25,430 bases of DNA, taken from Peptococcaceae bacterium (GTDB lineage Bacteria > Bacillota > Peptococcia > Peptococcales > Peptococcaceae). Positions 14,959 through 22,941 of the stretch are shown piece after piece (the first letter of the stretch is position 1; each line of letters starts with the position of its first letter). The stretch is from positions 1 through 25,430 of the forward strand of contig CAAEKP010000140.1 of the NCBI GenBank assembly GCA_900756555.1, given 5' to 3'. The notes under the pieces are model-generated. The model saw only the letters and a program-made list of their open reading frames with translations. It did no database searches and was not told where the DNA came from. A program made the translations under genes and the position numbers.

Positions 14959-15606
14959 TTACGCCTCTCTCTTTCTTATAAACGCAACGCCGTCGCCCAA
15001 AGGCACCACGCTGCACTGATATTGTTCATTGGTTTTAAACTGTTCCAGAAAATCTTTCATCCGATACACCATGGTTTTCTGTCGATGCCGCGGATAATTC
15101 AGATTGACCACCCAGCCGTTCAGCAGCACATTGTCTGCCACCAGCAAACCGCCCGGCTTCAAAATGCGGTCTGCCACCGCCAGAAATTCCAGATACTGCC
15201 CTTTGGCCGCATCCATAAAAATCATATCATACTGCTGTTCCAGCTGCGGCACCAGTTCCCGGGCATCACCCAGAATGGCGTTGATTTTATCTGCCACACC
15301 GGCCTGCTGAAAGTTATCCAACGCCAGCTTGTGCCGCTCTTCCTGCAATTCAATGGTGGTGATGGTGCCCTGCTGCATGGCGCGGGCCATGCTGATGGTG
15401 GAACAGCCGATAGCTGTTCCAATCTCCAGCACCTGCTCCGGCTTACACAGCGCTGTAATCAGATGAAGCAGATGCCCCACTTCCGGGTCCACCACCGGCA
15501 CGTGATGCTCCTCGGCATAAGCGCGCATCTGCTGCAACACAGCGTCCTCCTCCGGCAGTAAGCTGCGCAGAAACAGCTGTAAGTCCATGTCTAAAACATC
15601 TTTCAT
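14959..15606 (-). CDS. trmR: tRNA 5-hydroxyuridine methyltransferase TrmR (O-methyltransferase)
   Basis: This 215-residue cytosolic O-methyltransferase of the caffeoyl-CoA/catechol type has SAM motif VLEIGTAIGCSTISMA (about 59-74), ITTIELQEER at strand 2, FMDAAKGQY (metal/substrate aspartate) and DNVLLNG. In B. subtilis the homologue YrrM/TrmR turns ho5U34 into mo5U34 in tRNA; a generic small-molecule O-methyltransferase is the alternative. The neighbours decide: trhP, which makes the hydroxyl, follows 3 bases downstream, and mltG ends 17 bases upstream. AGGAG lies about 9 bases before ATG 15606. It sits in the middle of a three-gene operon. Confidence 0.83.
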   Translation of the reverse strand: MKDVLDMDLQLFLRSLLPEEDAVLQQMRAYAEEHHVPVVDPEVGHLLHLITALCKPEQVLEIGTAIGCSTISMARAMQQGTITTIELQEERHKLALDNFQQAGVADKINAILGDARELVPQLEQQYDMIFMDAAKGQYLEFLAVADRILKPGGLLVADNVLLNGWVVNLNYPRHRQKTMVYRMKDFLEQFKTNEQYQCSVVPLGDGVAFIRKREA

Positions 15607-15623
15607 GCAATCTTGCTCCTAAC

Positions 15624-16673
15624 TCAATTATATCCGTATTTTTCCCGATTCTGCAAATGACCTTCGTAGGTTTCCGCAAAAACGTGACCGTCATTGTCTA
15701 TTTTATCCCACAAATAGTAGAGATATTTTGTTTTTTCCGGCTGGCAGGCCGCTTCCAACGATTTTTGTCCCGGATTGGAAATCGGGGTTGGCGGCAGATT
15801 GTTATGCAGATAGGTATTATACACCGAATCGTATTTATAATCCGAATAGCGCAGCTGCGTTTTATGCTCCGGCATGGCATATAAAATGGTGGCGTCACAC
15901 TGCATTGGCATACCGACATCCATTCGATTCAGATAAACAGAGGCTATGGTTGGGCGTTCCTCGTCAAACCGCGCTTCCGCTTCCACCATGGAAGCCAGAA
16001 TTACCGTATCGTAATTGGACAGCCCGCTCTTGTTGGCCGGCAGTTCTGCCCACACTTCTGCAAAGCGATCCAGCATCAACTTGATTACAGCCTCCGGCGC
16101 TGTTCCGGCAGCCATAAAATAAGTGTCCGGGAATAAAAATCCTTCCAGACGGTGTTCATTGTCCGGGCAGCCCTCTAAAAATGGGTAAGCACTTACATCA
16201 TAAGTACGCACCAGATTCCAGAAGGTATCCTCCGGCATGATATTTTCCTGCGCAAAGGTTTCAGCAATATCCCGCAGAGTGTAGCCCTCTGGAATAGTGA
16301 AGTGCACCATATCGCCCACACCGTTCAGCAGCTCGTCCACAATCTGATCAGTAGTCATGGCCGGGCTGAGCCGATAGCTGCCCGCCCGCAGTTTACTGCT
16401 GGCATCATGCGTTTTTAAATAATATTTAAACGCCAGTTCATTGTCAATCACACCAGCCTCTTTCAGCTTAGCGGTAATCTGATTGGCGTTTTCTCCCTGC
16501 GCAATCTGCACCAGAACCATTTCCTCATTGTTGGCATCCACCGGCGCTGTGCTGCCCAGCATACCAAAAACAGCAGCCAGTCCCACCACAAGGAGCAGTG
16601 CGACACCAATCACAAAGGTGCGCGGGCCAGGCTTTTTATTCTTGAATGTAGTATTCGATGTTTTCTGTGTCAT
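15624..16673 (-). CDS. mltG: Endolytic transglycosylase MltG
   Basis: This 349-residue membrane-anchored enzyme cleaves nascent peptidoglycan strands endolytically and so sets glycan length. It has a short basic cytoplasmic N-terminus, one membrane helix (about residues 20-40), a LysM-like region (about 52-120), and the YceG/MltG catalytic domain with LEGFLFPDTY (177-186) and ILASMVEAEA, where Glu231 aligns with the catalytic Glu of E. coli MltG. SNPGQKSLEAA is also conserved. The size fits the family. GGAGGAAGCT precedes ATG 16673, and a promoter is visible just upstream, so it opens the mltG-trmR-trhP operon. Confidence 0.9.
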   Translation of the reverse strand: MTQKTSNTTFKNKKPGPRTFVIGVALLLVVGLAAVFGMLGSTAPVDANNEEMVLVQIAQGENANQITAKLKEAGVIDNELAFKYYLKTHDASSKLRAGSYRLSPAMTTDQIVDELLNGVGDMVHFTIPEGYTLRDIAETFAQENIMPEDTFWNLVRTYDVSAYPFLEGCPDNEHRLEGFLFPDTYFMAAGTAPEAVIKLMLDRFAEVWAELPANKSGLSNYDTVILASMVEAEARFDEERPTIASVYLNRMDVGMPMQCDATILYAMPEHKTQLRYSDYKYDSVYNTYLHNNLPPTPISNPGQKSLEAACQPEKTKYLYYLWDKIDNDGHVFAETYEGHLQNREKYGYN

Positions 16674-16702
16674 AGCTTCCTCCTGTATGTAGAATTGCCC
16701 TT

Positions 16703-16731
16703 ATTATACTACACTTTAAAGAAATTTTCAG
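16703..16731 (-). promoter_or_regulatory. Promoter of the mltG operon
   Basis: On the minus strand CTGAAA (16731-16726) and a perfect TATAAT (16708-16703) are 17 bases apart, with the ATG about 30 bases further on. Confidence 0.72.
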
Positions 16732-16788
16732 TAAAAATTTTTCCTGCTTTTGCTGTCCTTCCTCTCCAAGGCAGGAACGATAAAATTC

Positions 16789-16817
16789 TTGACAAAATAC
16801 GCTTCATGTGCAACAAT
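16789..16817 (+). promoter_or_regulatory. Candidate promoter of the TetR operon
   Basis: TTGACA (16789-16794) is followed after 17 bases by AACAAT (16812-16817), a weak -10. Two direct TGCAAC copies (16809-16814 and 16823-16828) overlap and follow the -10 and might be part of an operator. Confidence 0.5.
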
Positions 16818-16855
16818 CGTTATGCAACTAATGTTATATATAGAAAGGAGACACT

Positions 16856-17419
16856 ATGCCGCCAACACCAAAAATTACAAAGGACATGATTTTGAACACC
16901 GTCTTAACGATCACACAGGAAACAGGCTTTGAAACAGTAAACGCAAGGAGCATTGCCCATAGATTACAATGCTCTACCCGTCCTATTTTTACCTGCTATG
17001 AGAATATGGAAGAACTGAAAAAAGAGTTTCTTGATTTTGCGTTCACCTACTATACCCAATATGTTGAAAAATACGATAAATCTGCTTTGCTGAAGCCTTA
17101 TTTACTGCTGCCGCTTTCCTATATAGATTTTGCAAAACAGGAGCCATTTTTATTTAAGCTCTTATTCATAAGTGACATGGATTTAGATATGAAAAAAGCC
17201 AGCGATTTTTATACAGAAATCGGCAATGAGGAAAAAGCAAAAATATTTTCCATTATGATTGGCATAGAGCAGCATCGGGCAAAAGATATTTTTTTAGACC
17301 TATTCCTTTATGCGCACGGGATGGCAGTTTTGACCGCAACAGGAAAGCTGTCCTTTGATCATGCTACCACTGAAAAAATGCTTTACAATTTCTTATCTGC
17401 ACTTAGAAGCGCAAAATAA
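16856..17419 (+). CDS. TetR-family transcriptional regulator
   Basis: This 187-residue regulator has an N-terminal TetR helix-turn-helix (about residues 8-55), with the pattern TVNARSIAHRLQCSTRPIFTCYENMEELK, and an all-helical ligand-binding C-terminal part with no recognised effector signature. AGAAAGGAG sits before ATG 16856. It is co-directional with a methyltransferase gene 27 bases downstream and probably controls that operon. Its coding sequence is visibly more AT-rich than the bio or trhP genes around it, which could mean a different origin. Family is secure; ligand and targets are unknown. Confidence 0.82.
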   Translation: MPPTPKITKDMILNTVLTITQETGFETVNARSIAHRLQCSTRPIFTCYENMEELKKEFLDFAFTYYTQYVEKYDKSALLKPYLLLPLSYIDFAKQEPFLFKLLFISDMDLDMKKASDFYTEIGNEEKAKIFSIMIGIEQHRAKDIFLDLFLYAHGMAVLTATGKLSFDHATTEKMLYNFLSALRSAK

Positions 17420-17446
17420 ATAATCAGAGAAAGGCAGGAATATAAA

Positions 17447-18241
17447 ATGGAACCCAGTCACTATCTAAACGATTTTTACAATCAATATGATGAAGATTGC
17501 CGCCTTGCGTCAAGGCATGGCGCAGTTGAATTTCTTACAACCATGCGTTATATCGAAAAATATCTGAAACCCAATGACCGCATACTGGAAATCGGTGCTG
17601 GCACAGGACGGTATTCTCATGCATTCGCGCGCCGGGGATATCAAGTCGATGCTGTTGAATTAGTAGAACACAATATAGAAGTTTTTCAGAAAAATACCTT
17701 AGCCAATGAAACAATTTCCGTTGTGCAGGGTAACGCTTTGGATTTATCAGCATTCCCCGACAATCAGTACGACATTACACTGCTGCTTGGGCCGCTCTAT
17801 CATCTTTACAATGAAGCCGATAAGCAGCAGGCAATCAGAGAAGCTGTTCGTGTAACCAGACGGGGTGGTGTTATATTTGCTGCTTATGTCATTTCTGACG
17901 GCTGCTTACTGGATGAAGGGTTTCAGCGCGGCAATATCAGCGTTGCTGACTATGTAAAAAACGGCTTGCTAGACGCGGAAACCTTTGCAGCAAAGTCTGA
18001 GCCAAAAGACTTATTTGAACTTGTCCGCAAAGAAGACATTGATGCACTCCTGTCTATCTTTCCAGTCACTCGCCTTCATTACGTGGCAGCAGACGGTTGT
18101 GCTCTGCTTCTGCGGGATGCAATCGACTCGATGAAGGATGAAACATTCCAGTTATATCTAAACTATCATTTTGCCACCTGCGAGCGGAACGACTTAGCTG
18201 GAATCACCAGTCATGCCGTTGATATATTCAGAAAAAACTGA
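17447..18241 (+). CDS. Class I SAM-dependent methyltransferase in TetR operon
   Basis: This 264-residue soluble methyltransferase has SAM motif I RILEIGAGTGRYSHAFARRGYQVDAVELVEHN (split here: ILEIGAGTGRYSHA, then VDAVELVE), motif II GNALDLSAF and YDITLLLGPLYHLYN, which resembles the ubiquinone/small-molecule methyltransferase group. The C-terminal 100 residues probably shape the substrate pocket. Its start follows the TetR stop by 27 bases, with AGGCAGGA as ribosome binding site. Pairing with a TetR regulator suggests that a small molecule induces it and may be its substrate, for example in drug or toxin modification; that is inference. An rRNA methyltransferase role is not supported by any visible motif. 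Confidence 0.75.
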   Translation: MEPSHYLNDFYNQYDEDCRLASRHGAVEFLTTMRYIEKYLKPNDRILEIGAGTGRYSHAFARRGYQVDAVELVEHNIEVFQKNTLANETISVVQGNALDLSAFPDNQYDITLLLGPLYHLYNEADKQQAIREAVRVTRRGGVIFAAYVISDGCLLDEGFQRGNISVADYVKNGLLDAETFAAKSEPKDLFELVRKEDIDALLSIFPVTRLHYVAADGCALLLRDAIDSMKDETFQLYLNYHFATCERNDLAGITSHAVDIFRKN

Positions 18242-18294
18242 CTGTTTTCTGGTATAACGGCAGACATTTTACCTGCCTTTGCTCCTTTTGCAAC

Positions 18295-18329
18295 GAAAAA
18301 AGAGGCTGTCACAGAAATGTGACAACCTC
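18295..18329 (-). terminator. Terminator between methyltransferase and 71-aa gene
   Basis: GAGG plus TGTCAC pairs with GTGACA plus CCTC around AGAAAT. On the minus strand it is followed by TTTTTT, so it mainly ends the 71-residue gene, and it also faces the converging methyltransferase. Confidence 0.82.
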
Positions 18330-18336
18330 GCTTCGT

Positions 18337-18552
18337 TTAGTTCCATCGTTTATTTGCTTCCGCACTGGACAAAGCCTGCATTGTGTCGATATCCAGCAGA
18401 TTGGCATCGGAAAAATTAAATTCACTCAATGCATAAAATTCGCTGGAATAAGACATCCCCAGTTTCATTTTCTGCCCAATGGCGTCCATCACGCCACAGA
18501 ATCGTTTTAACTCATCGTCAGATAATGCTGCAAATTGTTCTTCTAAAGTCAT
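18337..18552 (-). CDS. Small acidic protein of unknown function (71 aa)
   Basis: I do not recognise this protein. It is short, acidic and probably helical at the N-terminus (MTLEEQFAALSDDELKRF), with one Cys and no membrane segment or signal peptide. GGGGAGAGA lies about 6 bases before ATG 18552, and a strong terminator follows the stop directly, so it is very likely a real gene. It lies 48 bases downstream of yraN on the same strand and may be read from the same message. Confidence 0.6.
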   Translation of the reverse strand: MTLEEQFAALSDDELKRFCGVMDAIGQKMKLGMSYSSEFYALSEFNFSDANLLDIDTMQALSSAEANKRWN

Positions 18553-18600
18553 TTTATATCTCTCCCCTTTTTGATATCAGTGCCTGCGTTACATTCTGCC

Positions 18601-18960
18601 TTACTGAAAAGCATCGGCAATCCAGTTCAGCCGCGCCTTGCCCTCCTGCCATAAGATGGAGATGACATCGAAGCGGCAGTACAGCTCAGCCAATTCTGGA
18701 TGCAGATATAAATAATATTCCGCCGCTTTGTGTATTTTTTCCTGCTTTTTGCAATTCACCGTTTCCAGCGGCTGCCCATATTGAGCGCTGCTTTTGCTGC
18801 GCACCTCCACAAACACCAGTAAGTCCTCCTTGCGCACAATTAAATCAATCTCGCCCCGTTTGCAGGAGAAATTGTTTTCTACAAACTCATAGCCCTTCTG
18901 CTGCAGAAATCGTCCGGCTAAATTTTCACTGTCATTGCCCAGCTGCCTGCGTTGTTCCAT
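18601..18960 (-). CDS. yraN: YraN-family (UPF0102) predicted nuclease-fold protein
   Basis: This 119-residue protein has the UPF0102 pattern: LGNDSENLAGRFLQQKGYEFVENNF at the N-terminus, RGEIDLIV (Asp39) and VFVEVRSKSS (Glu52), which lines up with the D...ExK core of Holliday-resolvase/endonuclease-like folds, here ExR. The family is widespread and short, and this length is normal. Its function is not firmly established; DNA processing is predicted. GGGGAGGG precedes ATG 18960. It is co-directional with the 71-residue gene and with the FAD protein gene upstream, 116 bases away. Confidence 0.88.
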   Translation of the reverse strand: MEQRRQLGNDSENLAGRFLQQKGYEFVENNFSCKRGEIDLIVRKEDLLVFVEVRSKSSAQYGQPLETVNCKKQEKIHKAAEYYLYLHPELAELYCRFDVISILWQEGKARLNWIADAFQ

Positions 18961-19076
18961 AACGCCCTCCCCTTAATTTTCCTTTTGGTTCCTGTTAAAG
19001 AGATTCGCTTTTTCACATTAATTTCCTGCATCTGGATATTTTTTATTCCAATAAACTGCTTCCGGCTAAGCCGCGC

Positions 19077-20681
19077 TTACTTCAGTGGCTGATACTGCTG
19101 AATAATCTGTTCCGCAATACGCAAGCCATCCACCGCCGCAGACATAATGCCACCGGCATAGCCGGCGCCTTCCCCGCAAGGATACAGCCCCGCTGCCGAC
19201 GGTGACTGATAAGACGCTCCATCACGCACAATGCGTACCGGTGAAGACGTTCTGGTTTCCACGCCGGTTAAAACAGCATCGTCAGCATCAAAGCCTTTGA
19301 TTTTACGCCCAAACGCCGGAATTGCTTCCCGCAAAGCTTCTGTCACATAGTCCGGCAGACAATTTTTTAACGGGCAGAACACTGTGCCTGGCCGATAGGT
19401 TGGCCGCACACTGCCAAAGGCTGTACTTTCCCTGTCTGCCAGAAAATCGCCCACCAGCTGCACAGGAGCCTGATAACTGCCGCTCAACTGATAGGCCAAC
19501 TGCTCCCAATGCCGCTGGAATGTCACGCCTGCCAATACATCGTCGCCAGGGAAATCCTCTGGTGTCACATTTACCACCAAAGCGCTGTTGGCGTTGCGCC
19601 CGTCCCGGGCCAGGAAACTCATCCCGTTGACCGCCAGCAAGCCATCCTCTGATGCCGCAGCCACCACCGTACCGCCCGGACACATACAGAAGCTGTACAC
19701 CGCTCTGCCGTTGCTCGCCTGATAGGTCAGCTTATAATCGGCAGCCCCCAGACAAGCATAAGGATCTTCCATGCCGTACTGCGCTAGGTTAATCTTGCTC
19801 TGTTCATGCTCCACCCGCACGCCGATGGCAAAGGCTTTCTGCTCCATGGCAATCTGCTGGGCGTGCAGGCTGGCAAAGGTGTCCCGGGCACTGTGCCCAA
19901 TGGCCAATACCGCTGCATTCGCAGCAATCTGCTCTGTACCGTTGATTTCCACGCCGGTCAGACGCCCCTGCTGAAGCTGCAAGCCTGTCACCTGACTTTC
20001 AAAGCGCACCTCGCCGCCTGCCTGCTCGATGGCCTGCCGCATTCCTTTTACTACCTGTTTCAGACGGTCGGTACCGATATGAGGTTTCGCCTGATATAAA
20101 ATTTCTTCCGGCGCACCAAAGCGCACAAAGGTTTCCAGCACTTTGCGGCAGCGAATATCTTTAATCACGCTGTTTAACTTACCGTCGGAGAACGTGCCCG
20201 CACCGCCCTCGCCAAACTGCACGTTGGACTTGGGATTGAGCACGCCCGTTTGCCAGAACGCTTCCACATCAGCAGTGCGGCTGTCCACATCCTTACCGCG
20301 CTCTAACAATAACGGACAATAGCCCTGCTCTGCCAGCAGCAGCGCCGCAAACAATCCAGCCGGGCCGGCGCCGATGACCACAGGCCGCTGCGCCAGCACT
20401 GCATCACCAGCCATAGGCGCTGTATACTGCTCCTGTTTGGCGATGGTAATGTTATCTTTTTTGCATCGCTGCACGAGTTTGACTTCATCGCGCAGCCCCT
20501 TCACCTCTACCGTGTAGATGCAAAAAATAGCTTCCTTTTTGCGGGCATCCACTGATTTTTTTACAATCTGGTAGCCCAACTCACTTTGCGGCTTCAGATG
20601 CAGCATCCGTCGGATTTCCTGCTCCAACGCAGGTATCTGCTCCTTGCGGGCTGCTATTTTTATATTACTGATACGAATCAT
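19077..20681 (-). CDS. COG2509-type FAD-dependent protein
   Basis: This 534-residue soluble flavoprotein is of the uncharacterised FAD-dependent dehydrogenase group (COG2509). The N-terminal 95 residues form a small domain with IKIAARKEQ and KKSVDARKKE; then comes the Rossmann dinucleotide motif VVIGAGPAGLFAALLL (about 101-116), LLLERGKDVDSR at strand 2, and the conserved NVQFGEGGAGTFSDGKLN. The C-terminal motif GLYPCGEGAGYAGGIMSAAVDG completes the FAD site. I prefer ATG 20681 (MIRISNIKI), since the family begins there; the extra residues from 20735 have no good ribosome binding site. The substrate is unknown. It is not visibly linked to the biotin genes, which end at their own terminator. 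Confidence 0.85.
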   Translation of the reverse strand: MIRISNIKIAARKEQIPALEQEIRRMLHLKPQSELGYQIVKKSVDARKKEAIFCIYTVEVKGLRDEVKLVQRCKKDNITIAKQEQYTAPMAGDAVLAQRPVVIGAGPAGLFAALLLAEQGYCPLLLERGKDVDSRTADVEAFWQTGVLNPKSNVQFGEGGAGTFSDGKLNSVIKDIRCRKVLETFVRFGAPEEILYQAKPHIGTDRLKQVVKGMRQAIEQAGGEVRFESQVTGLQLQQGRLTGVEINGTEQIAANAAVLAIGHSARDTFASLHAQQIAMEQKAFAIGVRVEHEQSKINLAQYGMEDPYACLGAADYKLTYQASNGRAVYSFCMCPGGTVVAAASEDGLLAVNGMSFLARDGRNANSALVVNVTPEDFPGDDVLAGVTFQRHWEQLAYQLSGSYQAPVQLVGDFLADRESTAFGSVRPTYRPGTVFCPLKNCLPDYVTEALREAIPAFGRKIKGFDADDAVLTGVETRTSSPVRIVRDGASYQSPSAAGLYPCGEGAGYAGGIMSAAVDGLRIAEQIIQQYQPLK

Positions 20682-20734
20682 AGTCACCGATATCCTTTCA
20701 ATGTTCATCAACACACATAGAAGATAAAAATTCA

Positions 20735-20773
20735 CATAAAAATAAGACTGGAACCACAGTAAGTTCCAGCCTT
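20735..20773 (-). terminator. Terminator after bioA
   Basis: On the minus strand AAGGCTGGAAC pairs with GTTCCAGTCTT around an 8-base loop and is followed by ATTTTTAT. It closes the bioY-bioB-bioD-bioA unit. Confidence 0.78.
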
Positions 20774-20811
20774 AATTTTAGCACAGACAACGGAAAAACG
20801 CACGCAGTTTC

Positions 20812-22167
20812 TCAGCAGCCCAGCACTTCTTCTATGGCTTCTTTACACCAGGCCACAGCCTGATCAAGTTCCTGTTCATTGATAATCAACGGCGGATTAA
20901 AATACAGCACATTTCCCAATGGACGCAGCAGCAGCCCTTTTTCCAGCGCTTTCTGATAAATCTGATAGCCCATGCGCTGCTCGCCGGGGTAGCCTTCTTT
21001 GGTCCGGCGGTCTGTCACCAGTTCAATGGCGTGAATCAATCCCAGATGGCGAATTTCTCCCACATGAGGATGCCTGCCCAGTGCGTCCTGCAATTTTTCA
21101 GTCAGATACGCAGCCCGCACCTGCGCTTGCTTCAGCACCGTGCCGTCCTGCAAAATATCCTGCACTGCCAACGCCGCTGCGCAGCCCAGCGGATTGCCGC
21201 TGTAGGTGTGACTGTGCAGAAAAGCCTTGCCTTCATTGTAATCCGCATAGAACGCCTGATAAATTTTTTCTGTTGTCACAGTAATCGCCATGGGCAGATA
21301 ACCACCAGTCAGACCTTTAGACAAACACATGATGTCCGGGCTGACCCCGGCATGATCAAAGGCGAACATCCTGCCTGTGCGCCCAAACCCTGTGGCAATT
21401 TCATCGGCAATCAGCAAAACCTGATACCGGTCACATAATTTCCGCAGCTTTTGCAGATATTGTGCCGGATACATGCGCATCCCAGCACTGCCTTGCAGCA
21501 ACGGCTCCACAATCATAGCGCAGCATTGATGGGCATAACGGGCAAAAGCTTCCTCCGCTTTTGCAAAGCAGCGCGTATCACAGCTGTCACGGCACTGCCC
21601 GTAAGGGCAGCGATAACAGTCCGGCGCTTCAATGCGGATGGTATCCATCAGCATTGGCTGATATAGCCTGGCGTACAAATCCATGGTGCCTACCGACAAG
21701 GCGCCAATCGTTTCCCCGTGATAACCGTCGGTGAAGCAGAAGAAGCGTGTTTTTTCCGGATGTCCCGTCTGTGCCTGATACTGAAAGCTCATCTTTAACG
21801 CACATTCCACCGCAGCAGAGCCGTTATCCGAAAAATTGAAGCGGGTCAACCCGGCAGGCAAAATCTGTACCAGCCGTTCACATAAAGTGATGGCCGGTTC
21901 ATGGGTGAAGTTGGCAAATATAACATGCTCCAGCTTGTCCAACTGCTGCTGCATGGCTTTGGTTATGGCTGGATTGCAATGTCCCAGCAGATTGCACCAC
22001 CAGGAGCTGACAATATCCAGATAGGCTTTGCCGTCCCGGTCATACAGCCACACACCATCGCCCCGCGCAATCACCGCCGGCTGCAATAATTCATAATCCT
22101 TCATCTGGGAACAAGGATGCCAGATGTGCTGTAAATCACTCTGAATTAAATCTTCCGTTGTTCGCAT
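20812..22167 (-). CDS. bioA: Adenosylmethionine-8-amino-7-oxononanoate aminotransferase BioA
   Basis: This 451-residue PLP enzyme of class III converts KAPA to DAPA in biotin synthesis, with SAM as the usual amino donor. Visible motifs are IWHPCSQM, the biotin-aminotransferase SSWWCN, FNFSDNGSAAVECALKM, GYHGETIGALSVG, DEIATGFGRTG (255-265) and PLP lysine Lys284 in CLSKGLTGGYLP. A Cys-rich stretch, CYRCPYGQCRDSCDTRC (184-200), lies before the cofactor helix. ATG 22167 has AAGG about 10 bases upstream; the in-frame GTG at 22176 is too close to it. The gene follows bioD by 69 bases and ends the biotin unit at a terminator. Confidence 0.93.
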   Translation of the reverse strand: MRTTEDLIQSDLQHIWHPCSQMKDYELLQPAVIARGDGVWLYDRDGKAYLDIVSSWWCNLLGHCNPAITKAMQQQLDKLEHVIFANFTHEPAITLCERLVQILPAGLTRFNFSDNGSAAVECALKMSFQYQAQTGHPEKTRFFCFTDGYHGETIGALSVGTMDLYARLYQPMLMDTIRIEAPDCYRCPYGQCRDSCDTRCFAKAEEAFARYAHQCCAMIVEPLLQGSAGMRMYPAQYLQKLRKLCDRYQVLLIADEIATGFGRTGRMFAFDHAGVSPDIMCLSKGLTGGYLPMAITVTTEKIYQAFYADYNEGKAFLHSHTYSGNPLGCAAALAVQDILQDGTVLKQAQVRAAYLTEKLQDALGRHPHVGEIRHLGLIHAIELVTDRRTKEGYPGEQRMGYQIYQKALEKGLLLRPLGNVLYFNPPLIINEQELDQAVAWCKEAIEEVLGC

Positions 22168-22236
22168 CACAAACACGCCTTCTTTCTTTTCATGCTTTTC
22201 ATGACATTCTGCATCATGCCCAATATTTTTTATCGG

Positions 22237-22941
22237 CTAGATCGCGCTGTCCACTTCCTGATAAAAAGCGGCAATCTGTTCCGCACGCAAATTTATTTCT
22301 GTTTGCCCCTCCGCCACAGTGGTCAGCACTGGAACACCCGTCAGCCGTTCTATCATTTTTTTATTGTCTTCTTCCATAACATTGCCTGCCTGAAAACGAT
22401 TCAGAATAATACCAACGATGGGTATCTGCTTCTGCCGCAGATACGCCACAGTCAACACTGCCGCATTGATACTGCCCAAGTGAGCATCGGCCACCAGCAG
22501 CACTGACAGCCGCAATCGCTGGATCACATCCGTCAACATCAATTGCTGCTCTTCCTCCCAGCGCAGCGGGCAAACCACACCGCCGCTACCCTCTGCTGTC
22601 AAATACTCATAGCGCTGTGCCAACTGCTGAAAATCCCGCGCAATTATATCCAATTCCGGCGGAGTCCCTTCCAGTTGTGCCGCCAGATGCGGCGAGACTG
22701 CTGTCTGGTAAATATAACTGACCACCTTGTCCGGCGATTCAGGGATTCCGGCCTGTTCACAAACATAAGCCGCATCTCCGGGCAGCAAGCTGCCGTCTGG
22801 CTGCCGTTCTGCACCGCTCAGCGCCCCTTTATAATAACCGGCGTTATAACCAGCCTGACGCAGTTTTTTCACCAGCAGCGCTGTCAAATAGGTTTTTCCC
22901 ACATCAGTTCCTGTGGCAGAAATAAACAGCCCCTTAGTCAT
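22237..22941 (-). CDS. bioD: Dethiobiotin synthetase BioD
   Basis: This 234-residue ATP-dependent carboxylase closes the ureido ring of DAPA to give dethiobiotin. The P-loop is ATGTDVGKT (9-17), the switch region reads GYYKGALSG where many relatives have KPVxSG, and TAEGSGGVVCPL corresponds to the second nucleotide motif (EGAGG). Later VADAHLGSINAAVLTV is typical of the family. The start overlaps the bioB end by 8 bases, so the two are translationally coupled. The normal length and intact motifs suggest an active enzyme. Confidence 0.92.
   Translation of the reverse strand: MTKGLFISATGTDVGKTYLTALLVKKLRQAGYNAGYYKGALSGAERQPDGSLLPGDAAYVCEQAGIPESPDKVVSYIYQTAVSPHLAAQLEGTPPELDIIARDFQQLAQRYEYLTAEGSGGVVCPLRWEEEQQLMLTDVIQRLRLSVLLVADAHLGSINAAVLTVAYLRQKQIPIVGIILNRFQAGNVMEEDNKKMIERLTGVPVLTTVAEGQTEINLRAEQIAAFYQEVDSAI

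Noticed and set aside
19016..19076. Terminator for the FAD protein gene
   Set aside because: Only a 4-bp stem (CGGC/GCCG) without a following T run is visible.
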